64,000 nt of DNA, taken from Flocculibacter collagenilyticus (lineage in GTDB: Bacteria; Pseudomonadota; Gammaproteobacteria; Enterobacterales; Alteromonadaceae). Where the stretch lies: positions 1,054,001 through 1,118,000 of the forward strand of contig NZ_CP059888.1 of NCBI RefSeq assembly GCF_016469335.1, in the 5' to 3' direction. Within the stretch, counting starts at the first letter, position 1. Every line of letters starts with the position of its first letter. Shown here piece by piece: positions 35,908-45,175 of the stretch. The notes beneath the pieces were generated by a model. That model searched no databases. It saw only the letters and a list, made by a program, of their open reading frames with translations, and was not told the origin of the DNA. The translations under genes were made by a program, and so were the position numbers.

Positions 35908-36921
35908 TCAGTTTATAAATTGTGCTTTATCTAGATTCAGCCATTTCAATGCTGTGCCATGAAGCATTTGCGCTTTTATTTCGTCACTAAATGCGGTTGT
36001 TTCAATAAGTTTACCCGGCGCTAATTCACCTAAAGGAAAGGGGTAGTCAGTTCCAAGTGCAATTCTGTCAGCGCCAACTAAATCGACCATATATTTAAGC
36101 TTGAGCGGATCGTGAACTAACGAGTCGAAATACATTTGCTTTAAATATTTTCGCGGGTTCACAGAATTGTCCACTGCGCACAGATCTGGCCTCACATCAA
36201 AACCATGCTCAATTCTGCCAATGGTGGCGGGAAAAGAACCTCCGCCATGAGCAAAAGCTATGCGTAAGTTTGGTAAGCGCTCTAACACCCCACCAAAAAT
36301 AAGTGAGCAAATTGCTCGGCTGGTTTCTGCTGGCATACCGACTAGCCATGGCAGCCAATATTTAGGCATCAGCTCTTTACCCATCATGTTCCATGGATGA
36401 ACAAATGCTGCTGCACCTAGCTTCTCAGCGGCTTCAAATATTGGAAAGAACGCGGCATCGTCTAAATTACGATCATTCACATTACTGCCAATTTGCACGC
36501 CTGCTAATCCAAGTTCATTAACACAACGTTCTAATTCTTTAATGGCGAGTTCAGTGGATTGCATTGGAATGGTGCCCAAACCAATAAATCGAGAAGGGTG
36601 TTGCTGTACAACACCGGCTATATGGTCATTAAGAAAACGAGAAAGGTCGTAGGCATCTTCAGGTTTAGCCCAATAACTAAACATCACAGGTACGGTAGAG
36701 AGTACCTGAACATCAACCTGATGAGTGGCACATTCAGTTAGTCGTACGTCAGGATCCCAGCAATTTGCTTCAATTTCACGAAAGAACTTGTCGTCTTGAA
36801 ACATGCGAGCACAACCACACTTGTGATGGTCTAAATGAATGAAGCCGCCGTAGCCGTATTTTTCTTTTAAATTAGGCCAGTTTTTCGGCAATATATGGGT
36901 ATGAATATCAATTTTAAGCAT
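35908..36921 (-). CDS. nbaD: 2-amino-3-carboxymuconate-6-semialdehyde decarboxylase (ACMSD)
   Basis: This is a zinc amidohydrolase-fold decarboxylase that turns ACMS into 2-aminomuconate semialdehyde. It diverts the pathway from quinolinate and NAD toward catabolism. Length is 337 residues from ATG 36921, which is preceded by GAGG; an upstream GTG is ignored. Metal ligands are His7 and His9 in KIDIHTHILP, the His in FVHPWNMMG near 178, the His in AFAHGGGSFP near 227 and the Asp in LGTDYPFPLG near 293. It lies 30 bp after the dioxygenase gene. Confidence 0.95.
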   Translation of the reverse strand: MLKIDIHTHILPKNWPNLKEKYGYGGFIHLDHHKCGCARMFQDDKFFREIEANCWDPDVRLTECATHQVDVQVLSTVPVMFSYWAKPEDAYDLSRFLNDHIAGVVQQHPSRFIGLGTIPMQSTELAIKELERCVNELGLAGVQIGSNVNDRNLDDAAFFPIFEAAEKLGAAAFVHPWNMMGKELMPKYWLPWLVGMPAETSRAICSLIFGGVLERLPNLRIAFAHGGGSFPATIGRIEHGFDVRPDLCAVDNSVNPRKYLKQMYFDSLVHDPLKLKYMVDLVGADRIALGTDYPFPLGELAPGKLIETTAFSDEIKAQMLHGTALKWLNLDKAQFIN

Positions 36922-36951
36922 TAATCCCACCTCAATGTATGTCTATTATTG

Positions 36952-37488
36952 TTATAGTTTGTTTGAGTTTGGCATCACCGTGCCACATTGATTACATGTG
37001 CGATTTTTCTCAGACTCAAAAAATCGGCTAAATACAGCTTGAAAATCGTTTTCAATATCTCGTAACGGAAAGTATTCTTCGTACAATTTGTGATGACAAT
37101 TTTCGCAAAACCACATCAAACCGTCTTGCTCACCCTCTCTACGCTTCGCTTCAACGACTAAGCCAATTGAATTTTCAAAACGTACGGGGGAGTGAGGCAC
37201 TTGGGGAGGCAATAAAAAAACTTCGTCAGCTTTAATTGGATGTACTTGGGGTTTTCCGTCAATCATTAAACGTAACTCCATTTCTCCTTCAAGCTGATAA
37301 AAAAACTCTGGCCCTTGATTGTAATGATAATCGCGTCGGCCATTTGGGCCGCCAACCACCATGACAATAAAGTCGCCATCATCAAATACTTGTTTATTAC
37401 AAACCGGCGGTTGGAGTTGATCTCTGTGTTCATCAATCCACGTTTTAAAATTAAAAGGAGGCGTTATTTTGGTTGCTGAATTTGCCAT
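36952..37488 (-). CDS. nbaC: 3-hydroxyanthranilate 3,4-dioxygenase
   Basis: This is a cupin Fe(II) ring-cleaving dioxygenase that makes ACMS from 3-hydroxyanthranilate. The 178 residues contain the facial triad His55, Glu61 and His99, with substrate-binding Arg51 and Arg103. The C-terminal rubredoxin-like site has Cys128/131 (CENC) and Cys165/168 (CNQC), the extra iron site seen in bacterial enzymes such as that of Cupriavidus. It follows the RidA-type gene by 14 bp. The symbol haaO is also used. Confidence 0.96.
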   Translation of the reverse strand: MANSATKITPPFNFKTWIDEHRDQLQPPVCNKQVFDDGDFIVMVVGGPNGRRDYHYNQGPEFFYQLEGEMELRLMIDGKPQVHPIKADEVFLLPPQVPHSPVRFENSIGLVVEAKRREGEQDGLMWFCENCHHKLYEEYFPLRDIENDFQAVFSRFFESEKNRTCNQCGTVMPNSNKL

Positions 37489-37502
37489 GGTGTTGCTCCT
37501 TT

Positions 37503-37967
37503 TTATAATGAAGATGGCTTGTGAGCACTAGGTTTAGCATCTGAATTAATAGTTGCAATACACTTTAATTCGATAGCAATGGGGGTGGGTAAGCAGTTAA
37601 TTTCAACGGTTGTTCTACAAGGTTGATTATCAGCAAAGTATTCGGCATACAGTTTATTATAAGTGGCAAAATCATCCTTCATGTTGGTTAGAAATACGGT
37701 AACGTCTACCAACTGTTCCCAACTAGAGTCTGACTCTTCTAGAATATAACGCACATTGTTAAATACACTGCGACATTGCGCTTCAATGTCATAATCTGCA
37801 ATATTGCCGTTATCGTCTAGGGTTACGCCTGGGATTGCTTTGCTGCCTTTTTGTCTGGGGCCAACGCCTGATAAAAATAACAAATCACCGACACGTCTGG
37901 CATGCGGGTATAGTCCAACTGGTGCTGGGGCTTTATTTGAGTCGAATCGTTGCGGGTGGTCGCTCAT
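37503..37967 (-). CDS. RidA-family 2-aminomuconate deaminase
   Basis: This 154-residue protein of the YjgF/YER057c/UK114 (RidA) family has GDLLFLSGVGPRQKGS, QCRSVFNNVRYILEESDSSWEQLVDVTVFLTNM and CRTTVEINCLPTPIAIELKCIATI. In Pseudomonas and Bordetella the 2-aminomuconate deaminases are RidA relatives, and its place directly before the dioxygenase supports that role here. It is longer than housekeeping RidA (about 128 residues), as expected for this subgroup. Deamination of 2-aminomuconate gives 4-oxalocrotonate. Confidence 0.88.
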   Translation of the reverse strand: MSDHPQRFDSNKAPAPVGLYPHARRVGDLLFLSGVGPRQKGSKAIPGVTLDDNGNIADYDIEAQCRSVFNNVRYILEESDSSWEQLVDVTVFLTNMKDDFATYNKLYAEYFADNQPCRTTVEINCLPTPIAIELKCIATINSDAKPSAHKPSSL

Positions 37968-38301
37968 GTCTTTACCTATCTTTTAAAATTTGGGTTATTT
38001 TATTTTTTGTAAAAAAGATATTTTATGTAGCGCTTTGATGAACCTATAAAAATTAACTTTGCTCGTTAGTTATCATGGTGAAGATAACAATAACGAAAAA
38101 CATGCACATCAAAGCAGAATCTATTCAGATCCCGAAGTCGCTAAATTAGCAATGAAGAGAGGTCAGGCGAGTATCCATTTGCAGCCACGGCAGCTAGCAA
38201 AAATGGCACCTGAAGTTTTAATGATATTTGTTTTAACCATAAATATTATTGTTATTATCAATTATAAAAAACAGATAGTGTTGATTGATATTTATACATC
38301 T
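37968..38301. other. Gap inside the kynurenine cluster
   Basis: This 334-bp AT-rich stretch lies between the aldehyde dehydrogenase stop and the RidA-type gene. It may hold an internal promoter for the six downstream genes. A plus-strand open frame (38059-38346) encodes a peptide whose first 55 residues look protein-like (YSDPEVAKLAMKRGQASIHL) and whose remainder is low-complexity. It overlaps the dehydrogenase 3' end and is not called as a gene. It could be a remnant. Confidence 0.45.
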
Positions 38302-39774
38302 TTAGTACTTTATACAAACGTTTTTCGCTTCTGTAAAGAACCTTAATGCCTCAACACCGCCTTCGCGTCCCACACCTGATTGTTTCATTCCACCAAACGG
38401 GGTGCGTAAATCACGCATCAACCATGTATTTACCCATACAATGCCAAAGTCTAGCTGCTGAGCAAACGAATGGCAGCGCTTAATATTATTACTCCATACG
38501 GTGGCCGCTAAGCCGTATTCTGTTCCATTTGCCAGTGCAAGCGCTTCTTCGGTATTGTCAAACGGTTGCAGGGTTGCAACTGGGCCAAAAATTTCTTCTT
38601 GGTTTGTTCTGCAATTAAGCGGTAACCCTTCAATTAATGTTGGCTCAATAAAATAGCCTTCGTTGCAACGACCTTCAATGTAACGCTGTTCCCCACCCAG
38701 CAGAATCGTTCCGCCTTCTTCCTTAGCCAATTGAATATATGAAAGAATTTTATTCAAGTGTTGCTGCGACACGATAGCACCTTGCTGAGTGTTTACGTCT
38801 TTTGGATCGCCAACATTGAGCTGACTTACTTTAGCTATTAATGCCCGCTTAAACTTTTCATAAATTGGACGCTCAATATAAATACGTGAACTACATAAAC
38901 AAATTTGTCCCTGATTAGCAAAGCTCGCTCTTGCCACTTGAGTTACAACGTCATCAAATGTATCTAAATCGGGCTCATCGTTACATATATCAGCAAAGAT
39001 AACGGCAGGGTTTTTGCCACCAAGCTCTAATGATAGCTTTTTGAACTTAGGTGCAGCTAAGCTCGCAATGTGTGCTCCAGTTTTTGTTCCGCCAGTAAAA
39101 CTAATTGCTTTTATTTTTGGATGGGTAATGATTGCTTCACCAACTTTATGGCCGTAGCCATGCAGTATATTTAGCACACCCGGTGGTAGCCCTGCCTGTT
39201 GGCACAATGATGAAAGCAAAAATGCTGTCATGGGCGTTATTTCACTCGGTTTAGCAATTACGCAATTACCCGCTGCTAGTGCTGGTGCTATTTTCCAAGT
39301 GAACAAATAAAGTGGTAAATTCCATGGTGAAATACAAGCAACAATACCAATGGGGTCGCGTAAAGTGTAGTTAATCGCCTCATTAGCCATGGTATGAGAC
39401 TCACTGGCGTATTGCGTAATGGCGTGGGCAAAAAAACGAATATTGGAAGATGCACGCGGTATATCTACTTGCTGAGCAAGGCTTACAGGTTTGCCGTTAT
39501 CTACCGACTCAGCTTGTGCAAGGGCTTCAGCGTTTTGGTCAATAAGGTCGGCTAAACGCATTAACACTGCTGCACGCTCATCAATACTTGTTAACTGCCA
39601 CGTGTTAAAGGCTGATTCCGCTGCTACCACAGCATTAGCAACATCTTGCTCATCTGAATCAGCAGTTAGCGAGTAAGGTTTGCCAGTAGCGGGCTCAATA
39701 TTATCAAAAAAGGTATTTGATACAGGCGGTACTAGTTCACCACCAATGTAGTTAATTATTTTTGTTTTAGTCAT
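38302..39774 (-). CDS. nbaE: 2-aminomuconate-6-semialdehyde dehydrogenase (aldehyde dehydrogenase)
   Basis: This is an NAD-dependent ALDH of 490 residues. NAD contacts are in ACISPWNLPLYLFTWKIAPALAAGN. The general-base Glu is in LSLELGGKNPAVIF and the catalytic Cys in NQGQICLCSSRIYI near residue 290. EEIFGPVATL and the C-terminal PFGGMKQSGVGREGG are standard. The assignment to 2-aminomuconate semialdehyde rests on the cluster (adjacent ACMSD and deaminase) and on resemblance to AMSDH/2-hydroxymuconic semialdehyde dehydrogenases. It lies 25 bp after the SDR gene. Confidence 0.9.
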   Translation of the reverse strand: MTKTKIINYIGGELVPPVSNTFFDNIEPATGKPYSLTADSDEQDVANAVVAAESAFNTWQLTSIDERAAVLMRLADLIDQNAEALAQAESVDNGKPVSLAQQVDIPRASSNIRFFAHAITQYASESHTMANEAINYTLRDPIGIVACISPWNLPLYLFTWKIAPALAAGNCVIAKPSEITPMTAFLLSSLCQQAGLPPGVLNILHGYGHKVGEAIITHPKIKAISFTGGTKTGAHIASLAAPKFKKLSLELGGKNPAVIFADICNDEPDLDTFDDVVTQVARASFANQGQICLCSSRIYIERPIYEKFKRALIAKVSQLNVGDPKDVNTQQGAIVSQQHLNKILSYIQLAKEEGGTILLGGEQRYIEGRCNEGYFIEPTLIEGLPLNCRTNQEEIFGPVATLQPFDNTEEALALANGTEYGLAATVWSNNIKRCHSFAQQLDFGIVWVNTWLMRDLRTPFGGMKQSGVGREGGVEALRFFTEAKNVCIKY

Positions 39775-39799
39775 TGGGCAATATTACTTAAGTTAGCTG

Positions 39800-40588
39800 C
39801 TATAAACAGGCTGTGCGACCGCCATCTACTGGTAAGTTTGTACCAGTAATGTAGCCTGCACTTGGTGATGCTAAAAACGCCACGGCGTTAGCAAACTCTT
39901 CAGGCTCGCCAAAACGGCGTAGTGGAATTAATGACTTTTCTTCTTCAATTACCTGTTCGATAGGTTTGTTTTGCTTGTTCGCTTTATTTTGAATAATTGC
40001 ATCTAATCGCGCAGTGTTCGTTGCACCGGGCAATACATTGTTGACTGTGATGCCAAAAGCGCCTAGCTCATTAGCAAGGGTTTTGGCCCAGCTTGCCACA
40101 GCACCACGTACGGTATTTGAAACACCTAAATTAGGGAGTGGCTGCTTAACCGATGTAGAAATAACATTGATGATGCGGCCATACATTGCACTTTTCATTC
40201 CGGGCAGTAATGCCTGCACTAAATGATGATTATTAATTAAATGCTGATTAAACGCATTGATAAACGCGCTAGGTTCGGCTTGATTTGCTGGGCCAGGTGC
40301 GGGGCCTCCCGTATTGTTTACGAGAATATGATAAGTAGAAATTTGTGAAAGTTGCTGCTCAATCGCTTTTTTCACTGCGTCCGTATCACTAAAATCAGCA
40401 ACTAAACATAGATGTTTTTGGCCTTTACTCGTATCAAGTTCAGCTTTTACATCATTTAAACTCGCTTCGTTACGGGCAAATAGCGTGACATTAGCGCCCA
40501 GTGAAGCCAACTCTTTAGCGATTGCTTTACCAATGCCTTGGCTACTACCACATACCAATGCATTTTTATTTGTTAAGTTTAAGTTCAT
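39800..40588 (-). CDS. Short-chain dehydrogenase-like protein with altered active site
   Basis: This SDR-fold protein of 262 residues leads the kynurenine cluster. The cofactor motif ALVCGSSQGIGKAIAKEL and NNTGGPAPG are present, as is the C-terminal GYITGTNLPVDGG. The catalytic YxxxK is not seen: aligning the helix LGVSNTVRGAVASWAKTLA with the standard YSASKAAL puts Ser and Arg at those places. A Ser (NVISTS) remains. So it may not be an ordinary dehydrogenase. Its substrate in the pathway is unknown. Confidence 0.82.
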   Translation of the reverse strand: MNLNLTNKNALVCGSSQGIGKAIAKELASLGANVTLFARNEASLNDVKAELDTSKGQKHLCLVADFSDTDAVKKAIEQQLSQISTYHILVNNTGGPAPGPANQAEPSAFINAFNQHLINNHHLVQALLPGMKSAMYGRIINVISTSVKQPLPNLGVSNTVRGAVASWAKTLANELGAFGITVNNVLPGATNTARLDAIIQNKANKQNKPIEQVIEEEKSLIPLRRFGEPEEFANAVAFLASPSAGYITGTNLPVDGGRTACL

Positions 40589-40844
40589 TGTTGCTCCGTT
40601 GTTATTTTTTTATCCAATATGGTCAAAACTAAAGCAATTTTTTAATCAAAGCAAACTAGAGATAAGCAAAATGAAGGTAAACCGCTTAAGGTTATAAAGT
40701 ATGTCTGGTTGCTATAACTTTATGGATGCGAGCTTTAATAGAGCTATGCTATAATTTTTCACCTTTTTGACCGCTAGGCGTAATTAGTTGCTTTGATTAG
40801 CGGTTTAAACCTTACCTTATTCATATTAAACAAGGGTTCACTCA
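40589..40844. promoter_or_regulatory. Divergent promoter region SDR / trmJ
   Basis: This 256-bp gene-free region lies between the kynurenine cluster (leftward) and trmJ (rightward). A perfect -10 TATAAT at 40750-40755, preceded by GC, faces trmJ at 90 bp before its start. No clear operator for the kynurenine cluster was recognised. Confidence 0.5.
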
Positions 40845-41570
40845 GTGTTAGATCAAGTCAGAATTGTGTTAGTTAATACGTCCCATACGGGTAATATCGG
40901 CTCTGCAGCTCGTGCCATGAAAACAATGGGCTTGTCTAAGTTATATTTAGTTGACCCTGTTTCAGCTCCTGACGGTAAAGCATCAGCACTTGCTGCTGGG
41001 GCAACCGATGTACTTGCTAATGCAGTTACCGTTAATACGCTAGAGGAAGCCATTGCAGACTGTGGTTTAGTAGTGGGTACTTCTGCGCGCTCAAGAACCT
41101 TATCTTGGCCTATGGTTGAACCGCGTGAATGTGGCAAAAAACTTGTCGCTGAAGGTGAGAAATATCCCGTTGCCTTAGTCTTCGGAAGAGAGAATAACGG
41201 TTTAACGAATGAAGAGTTGCAACAGTGCCATTACCACGTTTGTGTGCCTGCAAACCCAGAGTATTCGTCATTAAACCTAGCGATGGCCGTTCAGTTACTT
41301 AGTTATGAAACGCGTATGGCGTGGCTAGATAAAGAAAATGGCCACTATCAAGAAGTAGAAGAAGAGTACCCAAGATCGGCTGATTTAGAGCGATTCTATG
41401 GTCATCTACAAGAGACATTATTGGAAACAGGGTTTATTGTTAAGCAGCATCCTGGACAGGTAATGACAAAATTACGCCGCTTATTTAATCGTGCGCGTCC
41501 AGAAGAGCAAGAATTAAATATCTTACGAGGTATTCTTGCTTCAGTTCAAAAACTAACAAATAAAGGTTAA
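40845..41570 (+). CDS. trmJ: tRNA (cytidine/uridine-2'-O-)-methyltransferase TrmJ
   Basis: TrmJ is a SPOUT-class enzyme that 2'-O-methylates nucleotide 32 in tRNA. The 241 residues align with E. coli Trm[65 protein letters not shown] and the knot loop [20 protein letters not shown]. The start is GTG at 40845. cysE begins 8 bp downstream. trmJ upstream of the isc region is the conserved order in gammaproteobacteria. Confidence 0.95.
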   Translation: MLDQVRIVLVNTSHTGNIGSAARAMKTMGLSKLYLVDPVSAPDGKASALAAGATDVLANAVTVNTLEEAIADCGLVVGTSARSRTLSWPMVEPRECGKKLVAEGEKYPVALVFGRENNGLTNEELQQCHYHVCVPANPEYSSLNLAMAVQLLSYETRMAWLDKENGHYQEVEEEYPRSADLERFYGHLQETLLETGFIVKQHPGQVMTKLRRLFNRARPEEQELNILRGILASVQKLTNKG

Positions 41571-41577
41571 CTGCTTC

Positions 41578-42393
41578 GTGTTTAAACGCATAAAAGAAGA
41601 CATTAATAGCGTTTTTAATCGCGATCCTGCTGCGCGCACTTTTTTTGAAGTGTTAACAAACTATCCCGGATTGCATGCAATTTGGGCGCATCGTCTTAGC
41701 CACAAATGTTGGACAAACAACTGGAAACTATTAGCACGATTTATTTCTACCATTGCACGCTGGATAACTGGAGTTGAAATACACCCCGGAGCCACTATTG
41801 GTCGTCGATTTTTTATCGACCATGGTATGGGAGTGGTCATAGGTGAAACTGCTGAAATAGGTAACGACTGTACTCTATATCATGGGGTTACATTAGGTGG
41901 AACCAGCTGGAACGCTGGTAAACGCCATCCAACACTTCATGATGGTGTGGTAATTGGTGCTGGCGCAAAAGTGTTAGGCCCATTAACGGTAGGCAAAAAC
42001 GCAAAAGTAGGCTCAAATTCAGTCGTCGTAAAAGACGTGCCGTCAGATGCAACAGTGGTTGGTATTCCGGGAAGGGTTGTGATGACGGTAACCGACAAGA
42101 AAGAAACCCAAAAACGCGAAGAAATAGCTCAGAAATACGGTTTTGATGCATACGCCGTATCGCCTGACAATCCCGATCCTGTTGCTAGTACAATTGGTCG
42201 TTTGCTTGATCATATTCACATGATGGACGCTAAATTAAATGACATGTGCAAAGTGATCAATCAGATGGGCGGTAACGTATGTGATAAAGGGTTACCCGAC
42301 ATTGATGTGGATAGCCCTGACTTTAAAGAGGCTGAAGAACAAGCTGCGAACCAACGTAAAGAAGCGTTTGACTCGTTTGATCCCAAAATTTAA
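41578..42393 (+). CDS. cysE: Serine O-acetyltransferase
   Basis: CysE acetylates serine with acetyl-CoA, the first step of cysteine synthesis, and so supplies the cysteine that IscS uses. The 271 residues start at GTG 41578. The left-handed beta-helix hexapeptide repeats are evident ([63 protein letters not shown]), with the catalytic His in IDHGMG. The C-terminal 60 residues beyond VVMTV are longer and more acidic than usual. It lies between trmJ and iscR, 8 bp from trmJ. Confidence 0.94.
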   Translation: MFKRIKEDINSVFNRDPAARTFFEVLTNYPGLHAIWAHRLSHKCWTNNWKLLARFISTIARWITGVEIHPGATIGRRFFIDHGMGVVIGETAEIGNDCTLYHGVTLGGTSWNAGKRHPTLHDGVVIGAGAKVLGPLTVGKNAKVGSNSVVVKDVPSDATVVGIPGRVVMTVTDKKETQKREEIAQKYGFDAYAVSPDNPDPVASTIGRLLDHIHMMDAKLNDMCKVINQMGGNVCDKGLPDIDVDSPDFKEAEEQAANQRKEAFDSFDPKI

Positions 42394-42467
42394 CGGTGCC
42401 ACATTATTATTTACAAATGTCAGTTATTTACGAAGTTAACATCTGGTTGAAATTTGACATATCGATA

Positions 42468-42492
42468 ATACCCGAGTAAATTAGTCAGGTAA
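42468..42492 (+). promoter_or_regulatory. IscR type-1 binding site, upstream copy
   Basis: Compared with the E. coli type-1 consensus ATASYYGACTRWWWYAGTCRRSTAT (25 positions), I count 23 matches: left part ATACCCGAGT, right part AGTCAGGTAA. It overlaps the candidate -10 TAAATT (42477-42482) of a promoter with -35 TTGACA (42454-42459) and a 17-bp spacer. Confidence 0.75.
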
Positions 42493-42517
42493 TTACTTGA
42501 CTATTTTAGTCGGAAAT
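42493..42517 (+). promoter_or_regulatory. IscR type-1 binding site, downstream copy, over the iscR promoter
   Basis: I count 22 of 25 matches to the type-1 consensus, including the perfect core GACTATTTTAGTC. It starts exactly where the previous site ends. It covers the -35 TTGACT (42497-42502) of a promoter whose -10 is TAGAAT (42519-42524; 16-bp spacer). Binding of [2Fe-2S]-IscR here should repress the operon, as in E. coli. Confidence 0.8.
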
Positions 42518-42556
42518 GTAGAATGCGCGCATTCATCAATATGGGTTTTAAATTTA

Positions 42557-43045
42557 ATGAAATTAACTTCAAAAGGTAGGTACGCGGTTACAGCAATGCT
42601 TGATGTCGCCTTGCATTCTGAAGAGAACCCAGTGCCTTTGGCTGATATATCAGAAAGACAAGGAATATCACTGTCTTATTTAGAGCAATTATTTGCCAAG
42701 CTGCGCAGAAGCGGCTTAGTTTCTAGTGTTAGAGGGCCCGGTGGTGGTTACCATTTAGGTCGTGACGCTCAAGGTATTTCAATAGGCCAAGTTATTCACG
42801 CTGTTGACGAGTCAATCGACGCCACTCGATGCCAAGGCAAAGGCGATTGCCAAAATGGTGAACGCTGTCTAACCCATACATTATGGTCTGACTTAAGCGT
42901 CAGAATTGAAGAGTTTTTAAATGGGATCAGTTTAGCAGAACTGGTTACCAGAAAAGATATTACAACAGTTTCACAACGCCAAGATAAGCATGGTATTGAT
43001 AAACTGTTTGATGCAAATACGTTAAACGTTAACTGCCAGTTATAA
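42557..43045 (+). CDS. iscR: Fe-S cluster assembly regulator IscR
   Basis: IscR is an Rrf2-family repressor that senses Fe-S status by carrying a [2Fe-2S] cluster. The winged helix is at the N-terminus ([52 protein letters not shown]). The three cluster cysteines lie in [13 protein letters not shown] at about residues 92-104. Length is 163 residues. ATG 42557 is the conserved start; the open frame continues 20 codons upstream through the promoter. It is the first gene of iscRSUA-hscBA-fdx. Confidence 0.96.
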   Translation: MKLTSKGRYAVTAMLDVALHSEENPVPLADISERQGISLSYLEQLFAKLRRSGLVSSVRGPGGGYHLGRDAQGISIGQVIHAVDESIDATRCQGKGDCQNGERCLTHTLWSDLSVRIEEFLNGISLAELVTRKDITTVSQRQDKHGIDKLFDANTLNVNCQL

Positions 43046-43072
43046 CTGGTTTAGTTAAAGACGGAGAAAGTA

Positions 43073-44287
43073 ATGAAGTTACCGATTTATTTAGATTATG
43101 CCGCAACCACTCCTGTAGATCCCCGTGTTGCAGAAAAAATGATGCAAGCTCTTACAATGGATGGCAATTTTGGTAATCCTGCATCTCGCTCTCACCGTTT
43201 TGGCTGGCAGGCAGAAGAAGCGGTTGATATTGCGCGTCATCAAATTGCAGATCTAATTAATGCTGATCCAAGAGAAATTGTATTTACCTCTGGTGCTACA
43301 GAGTCTAACAACTTAGCTATCAAAGGTGCAGCAAACTTTTATAATAAACGTGGTAAGCACGTTATTACCGTTAAAACTGAACATAAAGCAGTGCTTGATA
43401 CGTGTCGTGAATTAGAGCGACAAGGCTTTGAAGTAACTTATATGGAAGTTGAAGCGAACGGTTTACTTGATCTTAAAAAGCTAGAAGCTGCCATGCGCGA
43501 AGACACAGTACTGGTTAGTGTAATGCACGTTAATAACGAAATTGGTGTAGTGCAAGATATCGCAACAATCGGTGAAATGTGTCGCGAACGTAAAATTATT
43601 TTCCATGTAGATGCTGCACAAAGTGCAGGTAAAGTAGCCATTGATCTACAGCAGTTAAAAGTCGATTTAATGTCATTTTCTGCTCATAAAATTTATGGTC
43701 CTAAAGGTGTTGGTGCGCTTTACGTTCGTCGTAAGCCTCGTATTCGTTTAGAAGCACAAACGCATGGTGGTGGGCATGAGCGTGGCATGCGTTCAGGTAC
43801 CTTAGCTACTCACCAAATCACTGGCATGGGTGAAGCTTTCCGTATTGCAAAAGAAGAAATGGAACAAGAATCTGCACGCATTCGTGAGTTACGTGAACAG
43901 TTGTGGGCAGGGTTACAAGATATTGAAGAAACATACATTAACGGCGATTTAGAGCATCATGTGCCGGGTATTTTAAATGTAAGCTTCAACTTTGTTGAAG
44001 GTGAGTCATTAATCATGGCGCTTAAAGATTTAGCTGTATCGTCTGGTTCAGCATGTACTTCAGCAAGCCTAGAGCCTTCATACGTACTACGTGCATTAGG
44101 TTTAAATGACGAATTAGCACACAGCTCTATTCGTTTTAGCATTGGTCGTTATACCACTAAAGAAGATATCGAATTTACTATCGACTTAGTTCACAAAGCG
44201 ATTGGTAAACTACGCGACATGTCACCATTATGGGAAATGTTTAAAGATGGTGTTAATTTAGAAAGCGTAGAGTGGGTTGCGCACTAA
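43073..44287 (+). CDS. iscS: Cysteine desulfurase IscS
   Basis: IscS is a PLP enzyme that takes sulfur from cysteine as a persulfide for IscU and for tRNA thiolation. The 404 residues equal E. coli IscS. The PLP lysine is in [21 protein letters not shown] near residue 206, and the active-site loop cysteine in [21 protein letters not shown] near 328. The C-terminus [20 protein letters not shown] matches. The Shine-Dalgarno GGAG lies before the ATG, 27 bp after iscR. Confidence 0.98.
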   Translation: MKLPIYLDYAATTPVDPRVAEKMMQALTMDGNFGNPASRSHRFGWQAEEAVDIARHQIADLINADPREIVFTSGATESNNLAIKGAANFYNKRGKHVITVKTEHKAVLDTCRELERQGFEVTYMEVEANGLLDLKKLEAAMREDTVLVSVMHVNNEIGVVQDIATIGEMCRERKIIFHVDAAQSAGKVAIDLQQLKVDLMSFSAHKIYGPKGVGALYVRRKPRIRLEAQTHGGGHERGMRSGTLATHQITGMGEAFRIAKEEMEQESARIRELREQLWAGLQDIEETYINGDLEHHVPGILNVSFNFVEGESLIMALKDLAVSSGSACTSASLEPSYVLRALGLNDELAHSSIRFSIGRYTTKEDIEFTIDLVHKAIGKLRDMSPLWEMFKDGVNLESVEWVAH

Positions 44288-44320
44288 CAGCGTAAGTAAT
44301 GAATTTAGGAGATTGTAAAG

Positions 44321-44704
44321 ATGGCATATAGCGAAAAAGTAATTGATCACTATGAGAACCCACGTAACGTAGGTTCTTTCGAGAAAAGTGATAAGAATGT
44401 TGCGACAGGTATGGTAGGTGCACCGGCTTGTGGTGACGTGATGAAGCTTCAATTAAAAATTAATGAAGATGGCGTAATTGAAGACGCAAAATTTAAAACA
44501 TACGGTTGCGGTAGTGCGATTGCATCCTCATCACTGGTAACAGAATGGGTTAAAGGCAAAACCATTGAACAAGCAACTGAAATTAGTAATACCGAAATTG
44601 CAGAAGAGCTAGCATTACCGCCAGTGAAAATTCACTGCTCAATTTTAGCTGAAGATGCAATTAAGGCAGCAGTAGAAGACTATAAGAAGAAGCAAGCTGG
44701 ATAA
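44321..44704 (+). CDS. iscU: Fe-S cluster scaffold IscU
   Basis: IscU is the scaffold on which the cluster is built and from which HscAB releases it. The 127 residues carry the three ligand cysteines in GAPACGDVM, TYGCGSAIASSS and VKIHCSILAEDA, plus Asp in CGDV. The LPPVK recognition motif for HscA is directly before the last cysteine. It lies 33 bp after iscS. Confidence 0.98.
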   Translation: MAYSEKVIDHYENPRNVGSFEKSDKNVATGMVGAPACGDVMKLQLKINEDGVIEDAKFKTYGCGSAIASSSLVTEWVKGKTIEQATEISNTEIAEELALPPVKIHCSILAEDAIKAAVEDYKKKQAG

Positions 44705-44733
44705 GCAAGCATTAAAATAGTTTAAGGATTGTT

Positions 44734-45057
44734 ATGGCGATTTCGATGACACCTGCAGCTGCAGAACGAGTAAAGTCTTTTATTGAAAACCGTGGAAAAG
44801 GCATTGGTTTGCGTGTAGGCATAAAAACCACTGGCTGTTCTGGTTTAGCATACGTCTTAGAGTTTGTGGACGCGCTGAATGAAGATGATGAAACGTTTAC
44901 TGATCAAGGTGTTACTTTAATAGTAGATCAAAAAAGCTTGGTTTATATTGATGGAACAGAATTAGACTTCGTTAAAGAAGGGCTTAATGAAGGCTTCCAG
45001 TTTAATAACCCAAATATTGCAGGTGAGTGTGGTTGTGGTGAAAGCTTCACCGTGTAG
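44734..45057 (+). CDS. iscA: A-type Fe-S carrier IscA
   Basis: IscA is a carrier of iron or Fe-S clusters to target proteins. The 107 residues have the three conserved cysteines in [14 protein letters not shown] and the C-terminal GECGCGESF. It lies 29 bp after iscU in the usual isc order. Confidence 0.97.
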   Translation: MAISMTPAAAERVKSFIENRGKGIGLRVGIKTTGCSGLAYVLEFVDALNEDDETFTDQGVTLIVDQKSLVYIDGTELDFVKEGLNEGFQFNNPNIAGECGCGESFTV

Positions 45058-45175
45058 TTATTATGTATTGCTGTTTTAATTTTTATGATAGCACTATTTG
45101 TTCAAAATCAGCTTTCTTAACTATTCTCGCAGGCTAACCTAATTAGGTGCCTGCGAATTCAATTTGAGGCCTACA

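Noticed and set aside
38059-38346. Plus-strand open frame of 95 codons inside the kynurenine cluster
   Set aside because: It overlaps the 3' end of the aldehyde dehydrogenase, has no clear ribosome site, and its second half is low-complexity AT-rich translation. Kept only as a possible remnant.
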